A stretch of 64,000 nt of DNA from Terfezia claveryi (lineage: Eukaryota; Ascomycota; Pezizomycetes; Pezizales; Pezizaceae), in the NCBI GenBank assembly GCA_015179025.1, contig WHUX01000135.1, positions 1-64,000 on the forward strand, written 5' to 3'. This document shows, piece by piece, positions 10,426 to 21,412 of the stretch. The notes below the pieces were generated by a model. The model saw only the letters and a program-made list of their open reading frames with translations. It was not told where the DNA came from and did not search any database. A program made the translations under genes and the position numbers. Within the stretch, counting starts at the first letter, position 1, and every line of letters starts with the position of its first letter.

Positions 10426-11451
10426 TGTTCTGGGCCGCTCGCGGGCATCGGCCGCCCGCGGGCGGCATACCCTCTGTGCCGGTCGCGGGCAATTAATATA
10501 ATTCCTCAATTTGGTAAATGTTAATCGAACAAAACATTCTGCTACATTCAAAAAACACCCTATGAAGTCATTTTTGACCACCCCATCCACATCACATACC
10601 CTTCTTCTTGATTAGTGGGAGAAGGCAGACATGGAACAAGGGGAATTCTGGAAAAATTACCTCAAGCTCTTCAAATGGTGAAGTACATGCTTGCGTAGTT
10701 AACAACTCATCACTTTCATCTCCGATGATGAATGGAATGGAGACGATGATACTACTGAGTTTATTGCTACTGTAGAAATCTGCAACATTTCCTATGCAAT
10801 ATGTATTTGAAAATTAGTTTCTTATCTACGGGGTTCTTATCCATGGGGGGTTCTAATAGACGGGGTCTTATGGTTCAGGCTATATAGACCATCTTGTGCT
10901 GAATATCGATGCACTATGTGGAATTCAGTGAAGTTTGAAGCAATCATAATTGTAATATTTTTGTCTGAATCTTGTTGCACGATTCTTTTTTCTCTAGGAA
11001 ATTCCCAGCTATTTCTTAGTTATTGGATCCAAGTAAGGTGCAAAACGGTACTTTCTTAATCGCAGGTACTTATTTATATGCAGATTGCTAAGGTACTTCA
11101 ATTCCTCGATTTTAAACCAAAACGAAGCAGGTTCTACCTAGAAGTAGATGCTGTTTTACAGAGTTATGGGAGAACGATGCTACAACAAACATTATATTTT
11201 TGCAGTTGTGATAGGGCCAAACCTGATAATTAAGGGCTATATGTGAAGCTATTACAAAATCTTAGCCTGAATCTATTGCAGTCGCTGGGATAGCTCCAGC
11301 TATGTATACCGTTATCAATTCTTTTTCTTTTGGGTAAATCAGCACTCATAAACCTTTATCAATACAAGTGCATTATACACCAAATTGAGTAATTATTTGA
11401 ATTGCCCGTGAGCGGCACAGTGGGTATACCGCCCGCGAGCGGCCCAGAACA
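10426..11451. mobile_element. non-autonomous TIR element, TGTTCTGGG ends, CATA target duplication
   Basis: The left end TGTTCTGGGCCGCTCGCGG and the inverted right end agree over the first 21 bases. CATA sits on both sides (10422-10425 and 11452-11455). Inside each end are CCCGCGGGC-type subterminal blocks and a second inverted block, GCGGGCAATT...CTCAATTTGGT on the left, whose complement is ACCAAATTGAG...AATTGCCCG on the right. No coding frame of note is inside. Ends and 4-bp duplication match the element at 32854-34226, so it is probably an internally deleted family member. Confidence 0.8.
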
Positions 11452-13938
11452 CATATAGCTGCTGGCGCTGGGTATAGCTACTAGCGCTGCTGGAGCTGCT
11501 GAGGCTGACTCCAGCTGCTGGCTCTACTGCTGCTACAGAATATCAAAATATTGGGAGCTTTCACCTTGAACTAGAGCATTAAGGAATGAGCTTTGATTAG
11601 AGTACTGATTTTCCCAAATTCAAGGGGGCCAAAGAAAGAGAAGTCATCAGGAGCCGGTTCATGAATAGGGTGGGTATGGTACGACGGAGGGGATCTATTT
11701 CAATGCCGATAATAAAGTAGAAGATATCATTTGTGCAAACTGTATACATTTTTTGACGGTTTATCCTCTCGAAGTGGCGTTTTCCGACCTGTTGTCAAAA
11801 ATGTAACAATGTAACATAAACTATACAGTAGAAAGCGGTAGCCTATATATAAAATTTCGATATTTCTTCCACTGACTTCCGTAATTCGATATTGTTGCCA
11901 TTCGTATTTGATATTTTCTGCTTATTCCACAGTTCACTTCCTACTCAGAATCCTCTAATCATTACGTACCGCATTGCTTCCGAGTCCATAAACTGGACGA
12001 CCGAGTTGTTGTTCTGTTTTACAATAATCCGATGTCGGAACTGAAGCTATTCGTTTCTAGAGCAATTAGCTTCCCTAACAGCTGCAGGGTCATAAAAAAT
12101 TCATATGATCGATTAATTTCCACCTACCTTGTCATACATAACACCTCCAGGTGGACTTAATCCTTCACATGGGGGGGACAAATACCTAGTGGCCGATATG
12201 GGATAATAAGCGACTGTGCATATTGAGTCATGATACTGTAGCAGGGCGAGGCCTTCTTTAACTATCTTCATCACGCGCTCACCTGATGTCCGGAGTTAAT
12301 TTTTACGAAGCCCGCCTTCATGAGTTCTTTGCTTCGTTATTTTCCAAGTTATTAATCTCACGAGTTCATCGGATTGCATCTCCAGTCGTTATTTTCGAAG
12401 TTACTATTTTTCACGAGTTCATCGGGTTATATTTCCGGACCTTAGTTTTCACCAGTTTTCACGAGCCCACTTTGTCTATCATGCCTATCTTTCTAGGGCA
12501 GGGTTCAGTCAGGCCCCCCTAGGTCATCGGTTCAACCCGTTAATGACAGCATGGTACCTCGCCCCCTCGTCAGTTATTTGTATCTAGCGCGGGTCTGGCA
12601 GATTACTTGCCTAACCCCTGAATCCACCCAGGTAACTCCTCGTAGTCCCCTAAAGGGACCGAATAGGAGTAACAAGTATTTAAAAAAGAAAAAAGAAAAA
12701 AAAAAGATTGCAGGGCCCTGCACTGTGTAGGTATCTATCCTTTCCATAGGGCTTTCATGAATCGAACACCTCCTCTTCCACTCAATGAAGCTTTTCCCTG
12801 AGACCCCACGCAGATTATCAAGCAATAATATATCCACTCTGGATCTGCATCATATACTTTGAACTCCTGGCTGCAGTACTATCCTACCATATCAAGCATG
12901 GCCTTACTCCCCTTGCGCGGTCCAATCAGAGGTTATCATGTCAATTTTTATTGTCCCTATTCATTTCATCAACTGAAGCCTATGATATTACTTGAAAAGC
13001 AAACTGAACTAATTTTCTTTGGGCCGTAGTTTATAAGTTTTTCATCGAATGTCACATACCGCGACTCCTTCAATTACCTTGTGCCTTCTACCTTCGGAAG
13101 ATGTTCACCGCCAAAGAGGCATCGCTACTCTGGCTATGATTGCATCCTATTGCATACAATCCCAGAACATGTACGGAGTACTTGGTAAAAAAACTATTTT
13201 CCGTCACGGTGAGCTTTCCTATCCCAATATTCTGCCTGGTATAAGATATCTACTAGAATTTATATTGCTCCGAGTCATTGAAACTTCTATTCCATCTATT
13301 GATTAACCAGGAATTAGCTCTGTAAATTCCACCAAGCCTTAAAGGACGTGAATCCAAAGACTTAATAGATTAGATATAGAACGCAGTCTAGTCCACCTGT
13401 AGCTATAGCTAAGGGACGCTATCCTCTACATATAACACTTATATATGTATATACATACTTATGCATCAGCCGTACTCTACAGTATACATATACTAATATA
13501 CTAAACACGCAAACACCAAACTCATCCTCATGCCTTCCTTACACCTTTGCAGACTTCTATTGTGTGCGCGAGACGCCGTTGCAATTACCCCACTCCTTAC
13601 AATTGATTTCCATCATAAATATTCCTGCTGGTTGCCAGATTCAGGCCCCCAGTCACCTGCCAACATTCCCTGCAATACCTTTGTTGCTCGATAGCTTACC
13701 CTATCAGCCAAATATATATATGCTCACCTCTTGGGTAAATATCCCAACTGGGGCATGGATGTGGTGAATGAGCGCTCTTATTTGATTGAGAGGTAAAGCG
13801 GTATGGATTAACCTTGTGTATGTGCCTGTGTATTGTGCCTGTGTATTGTGCCTTTAGACCCCTAATAAGTACTATGATATATCGGGAGAGCATTGCGAAT
13901 CGGGACCTTAAAACATCGCGTGGTTTCCCAATTACATC
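11452..13938. other. gene-free stretch with short repeats
   Basis: A GCTGCTGG triplet-like tract lies at 11456-11535. Two imperfect direct repeats of about 57 bp (core CACGAGTTCATCGG) lie at about 12338-12450. A block ending ACCGAATAGGAGTAAcaAG and an A-rich tail is at 12650-12708. A TATA/TACATA-rich tract is at 13425-13500. No convincing gene. Confidence 0.5.
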
Positions 13939-14145
13939 ATGGAGATCATACCTGTTGATGCAATGCAAACTTCTCCCGAAAGTCGGTTGTGGAACGATCA
14001 GCTGCTTCGCCAAATATGCCAAATTGATTACGAGATTCCTACAACCCCGCACATTTCAGGATTCTATGCATCCTCTATCTTGCTGGTGAAGCCAAAACCA
14101 CAACCTATAAGAATCTTTCGAAGGTCCACGAAAAGCTCTGACTGA
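13939..14145 (+). other. 68-codon open frame upstream of the zinc-finger gene
   Basis: An ATG-started frame (MEIIPVDAMQTSPESRLWND...) ends 71 bases before the zinc-finger ATG, in a different frame. It could be an upstream ORF in the leader, or a 5' coding exon: a possible donor GTGAAG at about 14085 and acceptor TAG before CTATATGCC at about 14190 would join it in frame, but the branch site is not well placed. Transcript data decide. Confidence 0.3.
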
Positions 14146-14216
14146 ACTCAGCTTAGGACTTCGTTTCGGGCCAGGGATTGGTTAGCTAGCTATATGCCTA
14201 CATTTTAACTTTCACA

Positions 14217-16283
14217 ATGCTTCATACTCCACATGTAACCAGTACGCCGGATTTCCCCCTACAACTCATGACCGAAGATCTCACCACCCGCGCCTTCCCT
14301 TGCAAAGTTGAGGGATGCGGGAGAACGCTCATCGGGCTTTTTCAATTCGCAACTCACGAAAAATATTTCCATAAGCTTGCCGTTTCGGAGAGAGCATCAC
14401 GATGCTTTATGCATTCCTGTCCAATCGCACTTTGTACCATGGAATATGTGAGACGTGAGGACCTCCAAATACATATAGGGAATGCACATCCAGCCGCAGT
14501 GCCCCCTTCAACGCCTATGAGCCAAAAGCCACGGTCTGAGCATGTGAGCCCACTGAGTCAAGAATCCAGTATAAATTCCCCAGTTTCCAGATCAAGCTCC
14601 TCCTTCTCCGCCTCGCCCTCAACAGCCCCGAGTTCGTCACCTAGTCTCAGGGCAGCCACTGTCAAGATCTCCGAGAGACAGGCTGAGCATGGGCACATCG
14701 AGAAACAACCGGCAAACGTGCTGGGGTCTCCAGACCAAGGCAATCTCAAGGGTGGGCTTGGTGGCAAGCGAAACGATACAAGGCCAGCGAAGGTGCAGCC
14801 CAAAGTACAATATCCAACCTTCCCATGTCCCCACGTCCATTGCACAAATAGCTTCTCCAGTCAAAGCTTGCTTGACAAGCATATTGCCAACCGACACAAA
14901 CGAGGAGTGAAATTCCACGTTGTGCCAGGTGTGGCGACACTGAAACCCCCTTTTGCCTCTCATGAGCAAACACTTTTGGGGCTACACTCGATACCCTTGG
15001 GGTCAGCAGCTACTCCAGAGCCTGGAGAAGTCCCCTTGATTGTACCTTCCATACCGCCGGCGATAGCAGTATCATCCCAGACCACTCCCGACATTCACCG
15101 AGGCGGTGAGGTCGAGTTGACACAAGTCCCAAATGATTCAGGTACTGCTGGACGCGGTATCACATTGGCACCCAACCAAGGCAGTCAACAACAAGTCAAC
15201 CAACCTACTAAACAACTCACATCCCCCTCCATATGCCCGTTCCCTAATTGTGGCCAAGCCTTCCGTAAGACAAGGCAACGTGATAGACATCTAGCCCAAG
15301 TACACTTCTCATGCCCAGGCCCCTCCTCCTGCCAAGGTTCTGTATTGACGGAGCCGGATCTTTTACTGCCCAACAGGCCTGTAGCTGGAGGAATCCTGCC
15401 CGTACCACAGCCCAGTATGGCTGCACCAGGCTCGGGAGTTGACGGCCTGAAGGACATCCCGGATCTGCCAGTCAAAGGAAAAATCCCGGCCCGGAAACTT
15501 CATTCGCGGAATGTCTTGACTTGCCCCGTTCATGGCTGCTCTGAGGTGTTCAATGACCTGAAGGGCCTTCTTGTGCACGGCAGAGACCTTCACGGATTAC
15601 TGGATACCCCTGGGTTGGATTCTCTAGGACTTTCCCCTGCCTCCAGTCTCATAACCGTTTCTGCCCCCACCAAACTTGTCAATTCCGGCCCAGATATTCC
15701 TCCATATCATCCTGCCAACGACTCCGGCCCAAATCCAATCAAGCCAGTCCCTGTGGTGGCAAACCCGGTTGCAGTGATGCCTCCCATGAATCTGTCCGGG
15801 TCAACCATTCGAAACCAGAACAGGGTAGGGCCCAAGAGCATGCGCTGCTTATATCCCGGGTGTAATGCCATTTTTACCCGGGCTCTCGACTTTCGTTATC
15901 ACGAAAAAAATATTCACGGGCTCACGGCATCAGCCCAATGCTCCAGCATGTATAAGGTCCATTGTCACAGCTGCCAGAAATCATATTGGACCCAGGAATC
16001 TCTCGATCGCCATGTCCTAGAGAAGCATCCGGACCCTGGATTTCAGCCCCAGGGCCCTGGGCACATTCCGGCGAGGGCGATGCAAGCAACACCAACACTA
16101 CCACCCAATCCTCCGAGTGAATTTCAGCGTTCTTGTTACCGTTGTGAGCTTTGTCGGTTGGATTTTCCGACGGCGATGAACTTGAATTATCATCAGACGA
16201 AAAGCTCGTATCATCGATCCCTTCTAGCCGCTGCGGCAGGACCACAGGCTCGTGCTAGGGTTTCTAATTTATTGAACAGGTAG
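14217..16283 (+). CDS. C2H2 zinc-finger protein with eight fingers, 688 aa
   Basis: An uninterrupted frame with eight C2H2-type fingers starting at about residues 26 (CKVEGC...HEKYFH), 63 (CPIALC...HIGNAH), 200 (CPHVHC...HIANRH), 338 (CPFPNC...HLAQVH), 434 (CPVHGC...HGRDLH), 541 (CLYPGC...HEKNIH), 581 (CHSC...HVLEKH) and 640 (CELC...HQTKSSYH). The fingers are spread out and separated by long P/S-rich, presumably disordered linkers, unlike tandem DNA-reading arrays. The C-X4-C spacing of most fingers resembles fungal and plant regulatory proteins. Likely nuclear and nucleic-acid binding; target unknown. A second in-frame ATG at 14268 (MTEDL) is an alternative start. Codon use and absence of stops show a functional gene. 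Downstream to 16900 only short frames are seen. Confidence 0.9.
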   Translation: MLHTPHVTSTPDFPLQLMTEDLTTRAFPCKVEGCGRTLIGLFQFATHEKYFHKLAVSERASRCFMHSCPIALCTMEYVRREDLQIHIGNAHPAAVPPSTPMSQKPRSEHVSPLSQESSINSPVSRSSSSFSASPSTAPSSSPSLRAATVKISERQAEHGHIEKQPANVLGSPDQGNLKGGLGGKRNDTRPAKVQPKVQYPTFPCPHVHCTNSFSSQSLLDKHIANRHKRGVKFHVVPGVATLKPPFASHEQTLLGLHSIPLGSAATPEPGEVPLIVPSIPPAIAVSSQTTPDIHRGGEVELTQVPNDSGTAGRGITLAPNQGSQQQVNQPTKQLTSPSICPFPNCGQAFRKTRQRDRHLAQVHFSCPGPSSCQGSVLTEPDLLLPNRPVAGGILPVPQPSMAAPGSGVDGLKDIPDLPVKGKIPARKLHSRNVLTCPVHGCSEVFNDLKGLLVHGRDLHGLLDTPGLDSLGLSPASSLITVSAPTKLVNSGPDIPPYHPANDSGPNPIKPVPVVANPVAVMPPMNLSGSTIRNQNRVGPKSMRCLYPGCNAIFTRALDFRYHEKNIHGLTASAQCSSMYKVHCHSCQKSYWTQESLDRHVLEKHPDPGFQPQGPGHIPARAMQATPTLPPNPPSEFQRSCYRCELCRLDFPTAMNLNYHQTKSSYHRSLLAAAAGPQARARVSNLLNR

Positions 16284-16983
16284 CGTATTTTGTTTGCTTC
16301 GTATAGCATCTGCAGTGAAAGTGTCGGCAACGTATTTACTATCCTTTGTGCGGGAGTATTGGAACGATTTTCATTCCCTTGTATGTGCCGTCTCGTATGT
16401 AGCAGCAGAAAAAAAATATCAACGTGCCAGTACTGTTCAGATGCGTTCTATATCGGGAATGCCGAGTCACAAAGCTCGTGGTGAGGTCATTTTCTTAGTC
16501 AGGGTTTCCAACATCTTGGTAAGGTCCCTAGTATATCATGAAGCGTATTCTTGTTTTACATGTCCAGTAGTTTCTTTTGTTAACTCAGTCCCTTGATGAT
16601 CGGGTATACTACAAAATATATTTGTGTACACAATTTGTTTACGCGTGGTCTGAGCAGATGCCCCATAAGTGCAGTGCCACAGGAGTAGGACTATCGGTAG
16701 TTTTGCTGTGATCATCAATTCCGAGGGCGTTAGACCCAGATCATGAATATTCGTTAGCAATCACCTTGGAATGACAGTAATATATATTTTATATGCCCAC
16801 CAGTAATATAAATCAGATGCACGGGATTTAAAAACAATAATCCAGTAAATGTACCCACTATGTAGCCAATATCCTTGTAAACTAACACCCGGATCAGAGA
16901 AAGAGAAAGAAACCCTTCCATCAACCGCTGTCAGAAACAGCAACCTTGCCCCATTCCATGATCCATATCACACCTCTCTACAT

Positions 16984-19729
16984 TCACACAGATCGAATAG
17001 TGGCTCCCCCATCCGCAGTAATTCTCCTCCTCACTTTCATCTTAAAAAACTCGGACATCATCCTCTTCGTATTGCTAGTCCCAAGACCCTTCCCCACTGC
17101 ACCCTGCAGCATATCAATACCTTCCCACAGCCCAGCATCAGGATTCCCGCTTGATTCGGGTCCAAATTCATCCGCAGGGACTGTCAGTATCGCCGACGGA
17201 GCGAATACCAATGCTTCTCCTAACCTTAATGAAGTGATTCTAGCGAATAAGTCCGCTGCTTCTTTACCCCCGCTATTGATAATCGACAGGTGCTTTCGGA
17301 GAATGTTGAACCACTCCGGCGAGCTGAAGCGGTGAATGATTGTAGCAGAGGCAAGGTCCATTAGTCGGGGGGAGATGGTGGGCTCTTGCGTAGCGATGAT
17401 AATACGAGCAGCATAATGACGCTGCTGCCGAATGATACTCAATAGCTGTTCGGTGAGAATTTTCGAAGCGGGAGTGTCCGTCATGTACTAGAAAATTCGT
17501 CAGAAAAGCTGAAACTTCTAAAAATGGAAAAAGGGTAATGGCACCTTATGAGCTTCATCGACAGCAATAACCTTCCCCAATTTCTCGGGACTGGTGGCAG
17601 CAAGGAACAGTCCGATGCAAATATTGAACAGTACACATGCCGCACTAGCATCCACGAACGGACAGGATAAGTCAACGATTATCAACTGCTGCCCTGCCCT
17701 GATATCCCCGAAACAGCCCCCGTCGAAACACTCCAAATCCAAAAACGACTCCAGCAACTCCAACCGCTGATCAAGCATCCGGCGTTGAGCGGGGATGAGT
17801 TCCACGTCCGCTAAGCGTTGGGTAAAAGAGATGTAGTCGAAATCATTCCCCAGAGCCGCCATATCCCTCAACACCTTTGTCACTTGTGCCATGTACAACG
17901 GCTGGCTCGAGGTGCTGTCGACGGACATTAGGGTCAACATACTTTGAATCGTAAGGTCTCGAGATCGGAGCTTTAATTGCCGGACACTGACTCCGGGGAT
18001 CGCGCAGTATGCAGCTTTCAAGTTTAAATAATTTGATGGTGATACGAGTACAGTCACTCCCTGGACAGTGGGGCCACTCGTAAATTTGCCGTCGGGGGAT
18101 GCAAGATATGCTGCCTCACACGGTCTGAAAGCATCCCGGGAATTGAACTCCCCAAAGTGTAAAACAAGGCCGGAGAGGGGTTTCCGGAGGACTCCAATCT
18201 TTGGGGAGGGAATCAAATAATTCTCTAAGCTCAAATAGTCAGTCTAGGCGTTCCTGTATTGATACAAGCATAGGATAAATAGACCTCACCCAACAGAGTT
18301 GACAAAGTATGGGATTTTCCGCTGCCTTGTAAGCCACAAATGAAAAAGGATGCGGGGTTATTTGAGTTCAGAAAAATTCGAGTATCTTGAACTTTAGCTT
18401 GGAGGATACTACCCAACAAACCATACTGTGGGATTAACATTTTTGTGCGTTCAGAGTACTCTTCGTCCAATAACATCGGTGCTCCAAATAAAACTGCATC
18501 GTGGATTTCCTTATCCCCAAACTTAGTGCCAATTGATTCACTACCTTCACTGTCGTCCAAACCCAATAGCTCGAGCTGGTCATCGAGTGTGGGTGCTTGT
18601 TCCAGATCCCAATCGATGTCGTTCCCGGGGAACCCTTCTGTGTTTACGTCAATGGTTGCAGGTTCCCTAGACTGACTCCTCGACACAGAGCTGGGTGGCG
18701 TATCCCAGTTTTCACCAGCCCAAACTTTCGCCTTCTGGGGTTTAGTTCCAATATTGAGTGGGACGCCATTCCAGGCATCGAAATTTGTACCGCTCCATTC
18801 GGAGACTTTCCCCTGCTCAGGTTTAACGCCAGTGTTGAGTGGAACGCCGTCCCAGGAATCGAACCGGTCGAATGTGGGCTTATCAAAATTGAAAGCGGTA
18901 GCTGGGCTGTACTGCGACTGTTGGTTTCGCGTACCCCAAGCAGCACTTGGGCTAAAGCTCATGAAACCGTTAGCCATAAGTTATCCACCTCAGAAGCATT
19001 TAGCACGCCTGCATTGGTACAAAAGGTTCTCGGGCAAGTACTACAAATTCCTTACCTTCTTATACCCTCACTCACAGTCGAAGATACTCTCTGCTGTGAT
19101 TGGATTATAGGTGTAGCCGGCCTTGGCTGACTGTGAGTCTTTGAGGTGGGCATTTGTGGAGGGTTCCAGGCGGCTGCGGACCCTGGCGCCGCTTTCGGGC
19201 CTTTCGGAGCACCAGCTGGTGGGGAGGCACCTGATCTCGAGGCATACGAATTATTGGGCTTGGGGGTTGCCGTTGCTGGTGCCCCGTCAGAATTTTGGAT
19301 GCTTGGAGCAGGGAGATTATTCTGTGAGGACTTACTAGCCGATGTCTTGCTCGTTGGCTTTGGTTTAGCCGCCGGTGTAGTTGGTGGTGGTTCCTTTCCC
19401 TCTTTCTTTTCCCTTTTAGCGCGGGGCCCTACAAGTTTGTTCCTAAAATAAACTCACGGGACGTCCCATATTCATCAGCCAAACTTCCCACAACTTCACA
19501 GAGTCATATCGTCCATGCTTCCAATCGCAATTCCATACCCCAAGAGATCGTTCACTGCCCTCCGGATGGCATCATCGCCTGTACCCGCTGGCTTTCCTGC
19601 ATCGGCCACCAGGCGTTGTTTGAAGGTCTCTTGTCCCACCCAAGCCCCTTTTGGTGTCCATCCTAAAGATAAATGTCTGCTCAGGATCCAAGGCTGTAGT
19701 GCAATTGTGGATTTCGGTAGGTCCGTCAT
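16984..19729 (-). CDS. HerA/FtsK-like P-loop ATPase, five exons, about 820 aa
   Basis: Proposed model on the minus strand: exons 19500-19729, 19056-19442, 18290-18951, 17545-18224 and 16984-17487; introns of 57, 104, 65 and 57 nt, with donors GTGAAG, GTAAGG, GTGAGG and GTGCCA and acceptors TTTTAG, TTTAG, TTAG and CTAG. Exons total 2463 nt, a multiple of three. Exon 2 is a K/P/A/S-rich linker. Walker A is GLQGSGKSHT near residue 415, Walker B VIAVDEAH near 645 at the exon 4 end, and a sensor-type IIIATQEP near 680, followed by a candidate arginine (HRF). This motif set is that of the HerA/FtsK/VirB4 branch, DNA- or protein-translocating ATPases. In fungi such genes are largely uncharacterised; the partner and substrate are unknown. 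No membrane segment is obvious. The start at 19729 is the only ATG upstream in the frame. Confidence 0.82.
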
Positions 19730-20945
19730 GGTTTCATATATTTGTCTGGTGTCTAGCCTTAGTGATATTGTACGTATATTTCCATGTATTACATCGCACA
19801 GGAAGAATCTACTATCTGTCTACCGTCCGTAGCTCAGGAGCGCAAGTAGATTACAAAGGTAACCGTGGAGTTGAAGACTAGAAGATACGTACTCTGTGCC
19901 TGTATAGATTAAAATCGAATTCAGAACTCTTCGAGGAGCGAGATCGGTAGCTCGAGGGGCAAGTCAGGCCTCACGAGTAGCCTTAACCCAGGTATCGGTG
20001 AGAAGATGTCTGCAGCTAGAGTCGATGGAATGATTGTTGTGGGACGCAGATGGTTGTTGTGGCAATAGCGGAAGCAGGTTCGACTAGGTTTGATGTATGA
20101 TGTATGCGCATTCCTCCCTATATTTGAGTTGTTAAAGGGATTCACCGGTATATAGTAGATTTCCAAGTACCTCTACATTTACCTTCTCAACGATGTGCGG
20201 AATGCGACAGAAATTTGCCTGTTGCTCCAGAAAGCAGATCCGTACAGAACATGCCACCAAGTTCCTGCCGCACGTGTGGATCTGTGGTGCATAGATCGAC
20301 AGCAAGCCAAGCGGTTCACTTGGAGTGATTGGTTGGCAGGGATCAGTCCAGTCAGGCCTCCCGCAGAAGCGGTTCTGCAAGGTCTCTATATTTTTCATCC
20401 AAAAATTGTTTTCGTTTGTTTATATGTATTCAAGGCCCCCCTCGACTAATAGATTTAAATTCTTACATGGATACGAGAGCTAATTAGGGCATGGTACGGA
20501 TACAGAATTTTATTACCACGAGCCAATACAAATTGGTGTAAGCTCCTACGTAAAGGTTCAGAAAACCTGTCAGTCCCCCGTGCATAATATGCAGCTGCTG
20601 AGTGTGAGACATACAGCAACGACCAGCAGCCACAGGTTGAGCAAGGAGCTTGAGATTGTGACGTTCCAACTGAGTTTGTTCTTCAACTACAGTACCAGGA
20701 CAATAACGTCAGGACAAGCAAGTGCAAGCGAAGTGGTACTACCGGTACAGGTTAGAAGGGAAAGTAAATAAATGTATTTGATAAAGGGTAAATTAATGGA
20801 TGGCATGATGAAGGTGTATCAAAAGAAGAGATTGGGTGTCAGCTGGATGGGAATGAGTTGACAATTCAATCTTTTTTAAACGTGGTAGGCCTTTTTTTTT
20901 AAGTTAAAGTCTGTACTTTGAAACTTGGGCTGATATTAATGCCCG
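19730..20945. other. gene-free stretch
   Basis: Only short frames on both strands with no recognisable domain. It holds the presumed promoter of the HerA-like ATPase gene. Confidence 0.45.
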
Positions 20946-21412
20946 GCCGACATGTATGCAGAAAATGATCAAACCCCAGACAATGCTCCATGCAGTGGTC
21001 GACCCCCTAAAATTACAAAAGCAATGGGAGATAAGATCATCGAGATCATTAAAGGAGACTGCCCCATAAAAAAGCACGCTCTACAATCAGAGGGTAACAG
21101 AAGAGGCGGTAGAGTCCATCCCTGTACTTTAAGTTGATCTCTAAAAGGCAAAGGATATCGGAAGTGGATTGCTAAACCGAGGCTAAAGTTAACAGCAGCA
21201 CATACGGCAGCTCTTAATCCTATTGACCATGTCTGGCGCTAGCTTAAGAATATTCTGCACCAAAAGTTTCCTAACCTTGCTTCCTCTCCCGGTAGACCAC
21301 TGGGTTTGGCTGCAGCTTAGAAGGAGATTCCTACTGGCGTATTAGACTCTCTGTCTAGGTCTATGCCTCAACGAGTTGCTGTAGTTATTAAAGCTGAGTG
21401 ATGGTATGCTAA
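20946..21412 (+). pseudogene. Tc1/mariner transposase, internally deleted
   Basis: The N-terminal part has the GRPPKITKAMGDKIIEII helix-turn-helix linker (GRPP is the AT-hook-like GRPR motif of Tc1). It passes to CTLS-stop-SLKGKGYRKWIAKPRLKLT and then jumps straight to the C-terminal LNPIDHVWR-stop-LKNIL block and LSRSMPQRVAVVIKAEXWYAKY. The central catalytic part with the first two DDE residues is missing, so it is a deletion derivative. Stops sit at expected R, Q and W codons. Confidence 0.75.

Noticed and set aside
18597..19130. Plus-strand frames over the HerA-like gene
   Set aside because: They are antisense to exons that fit splice signals and motifs. Not supported.
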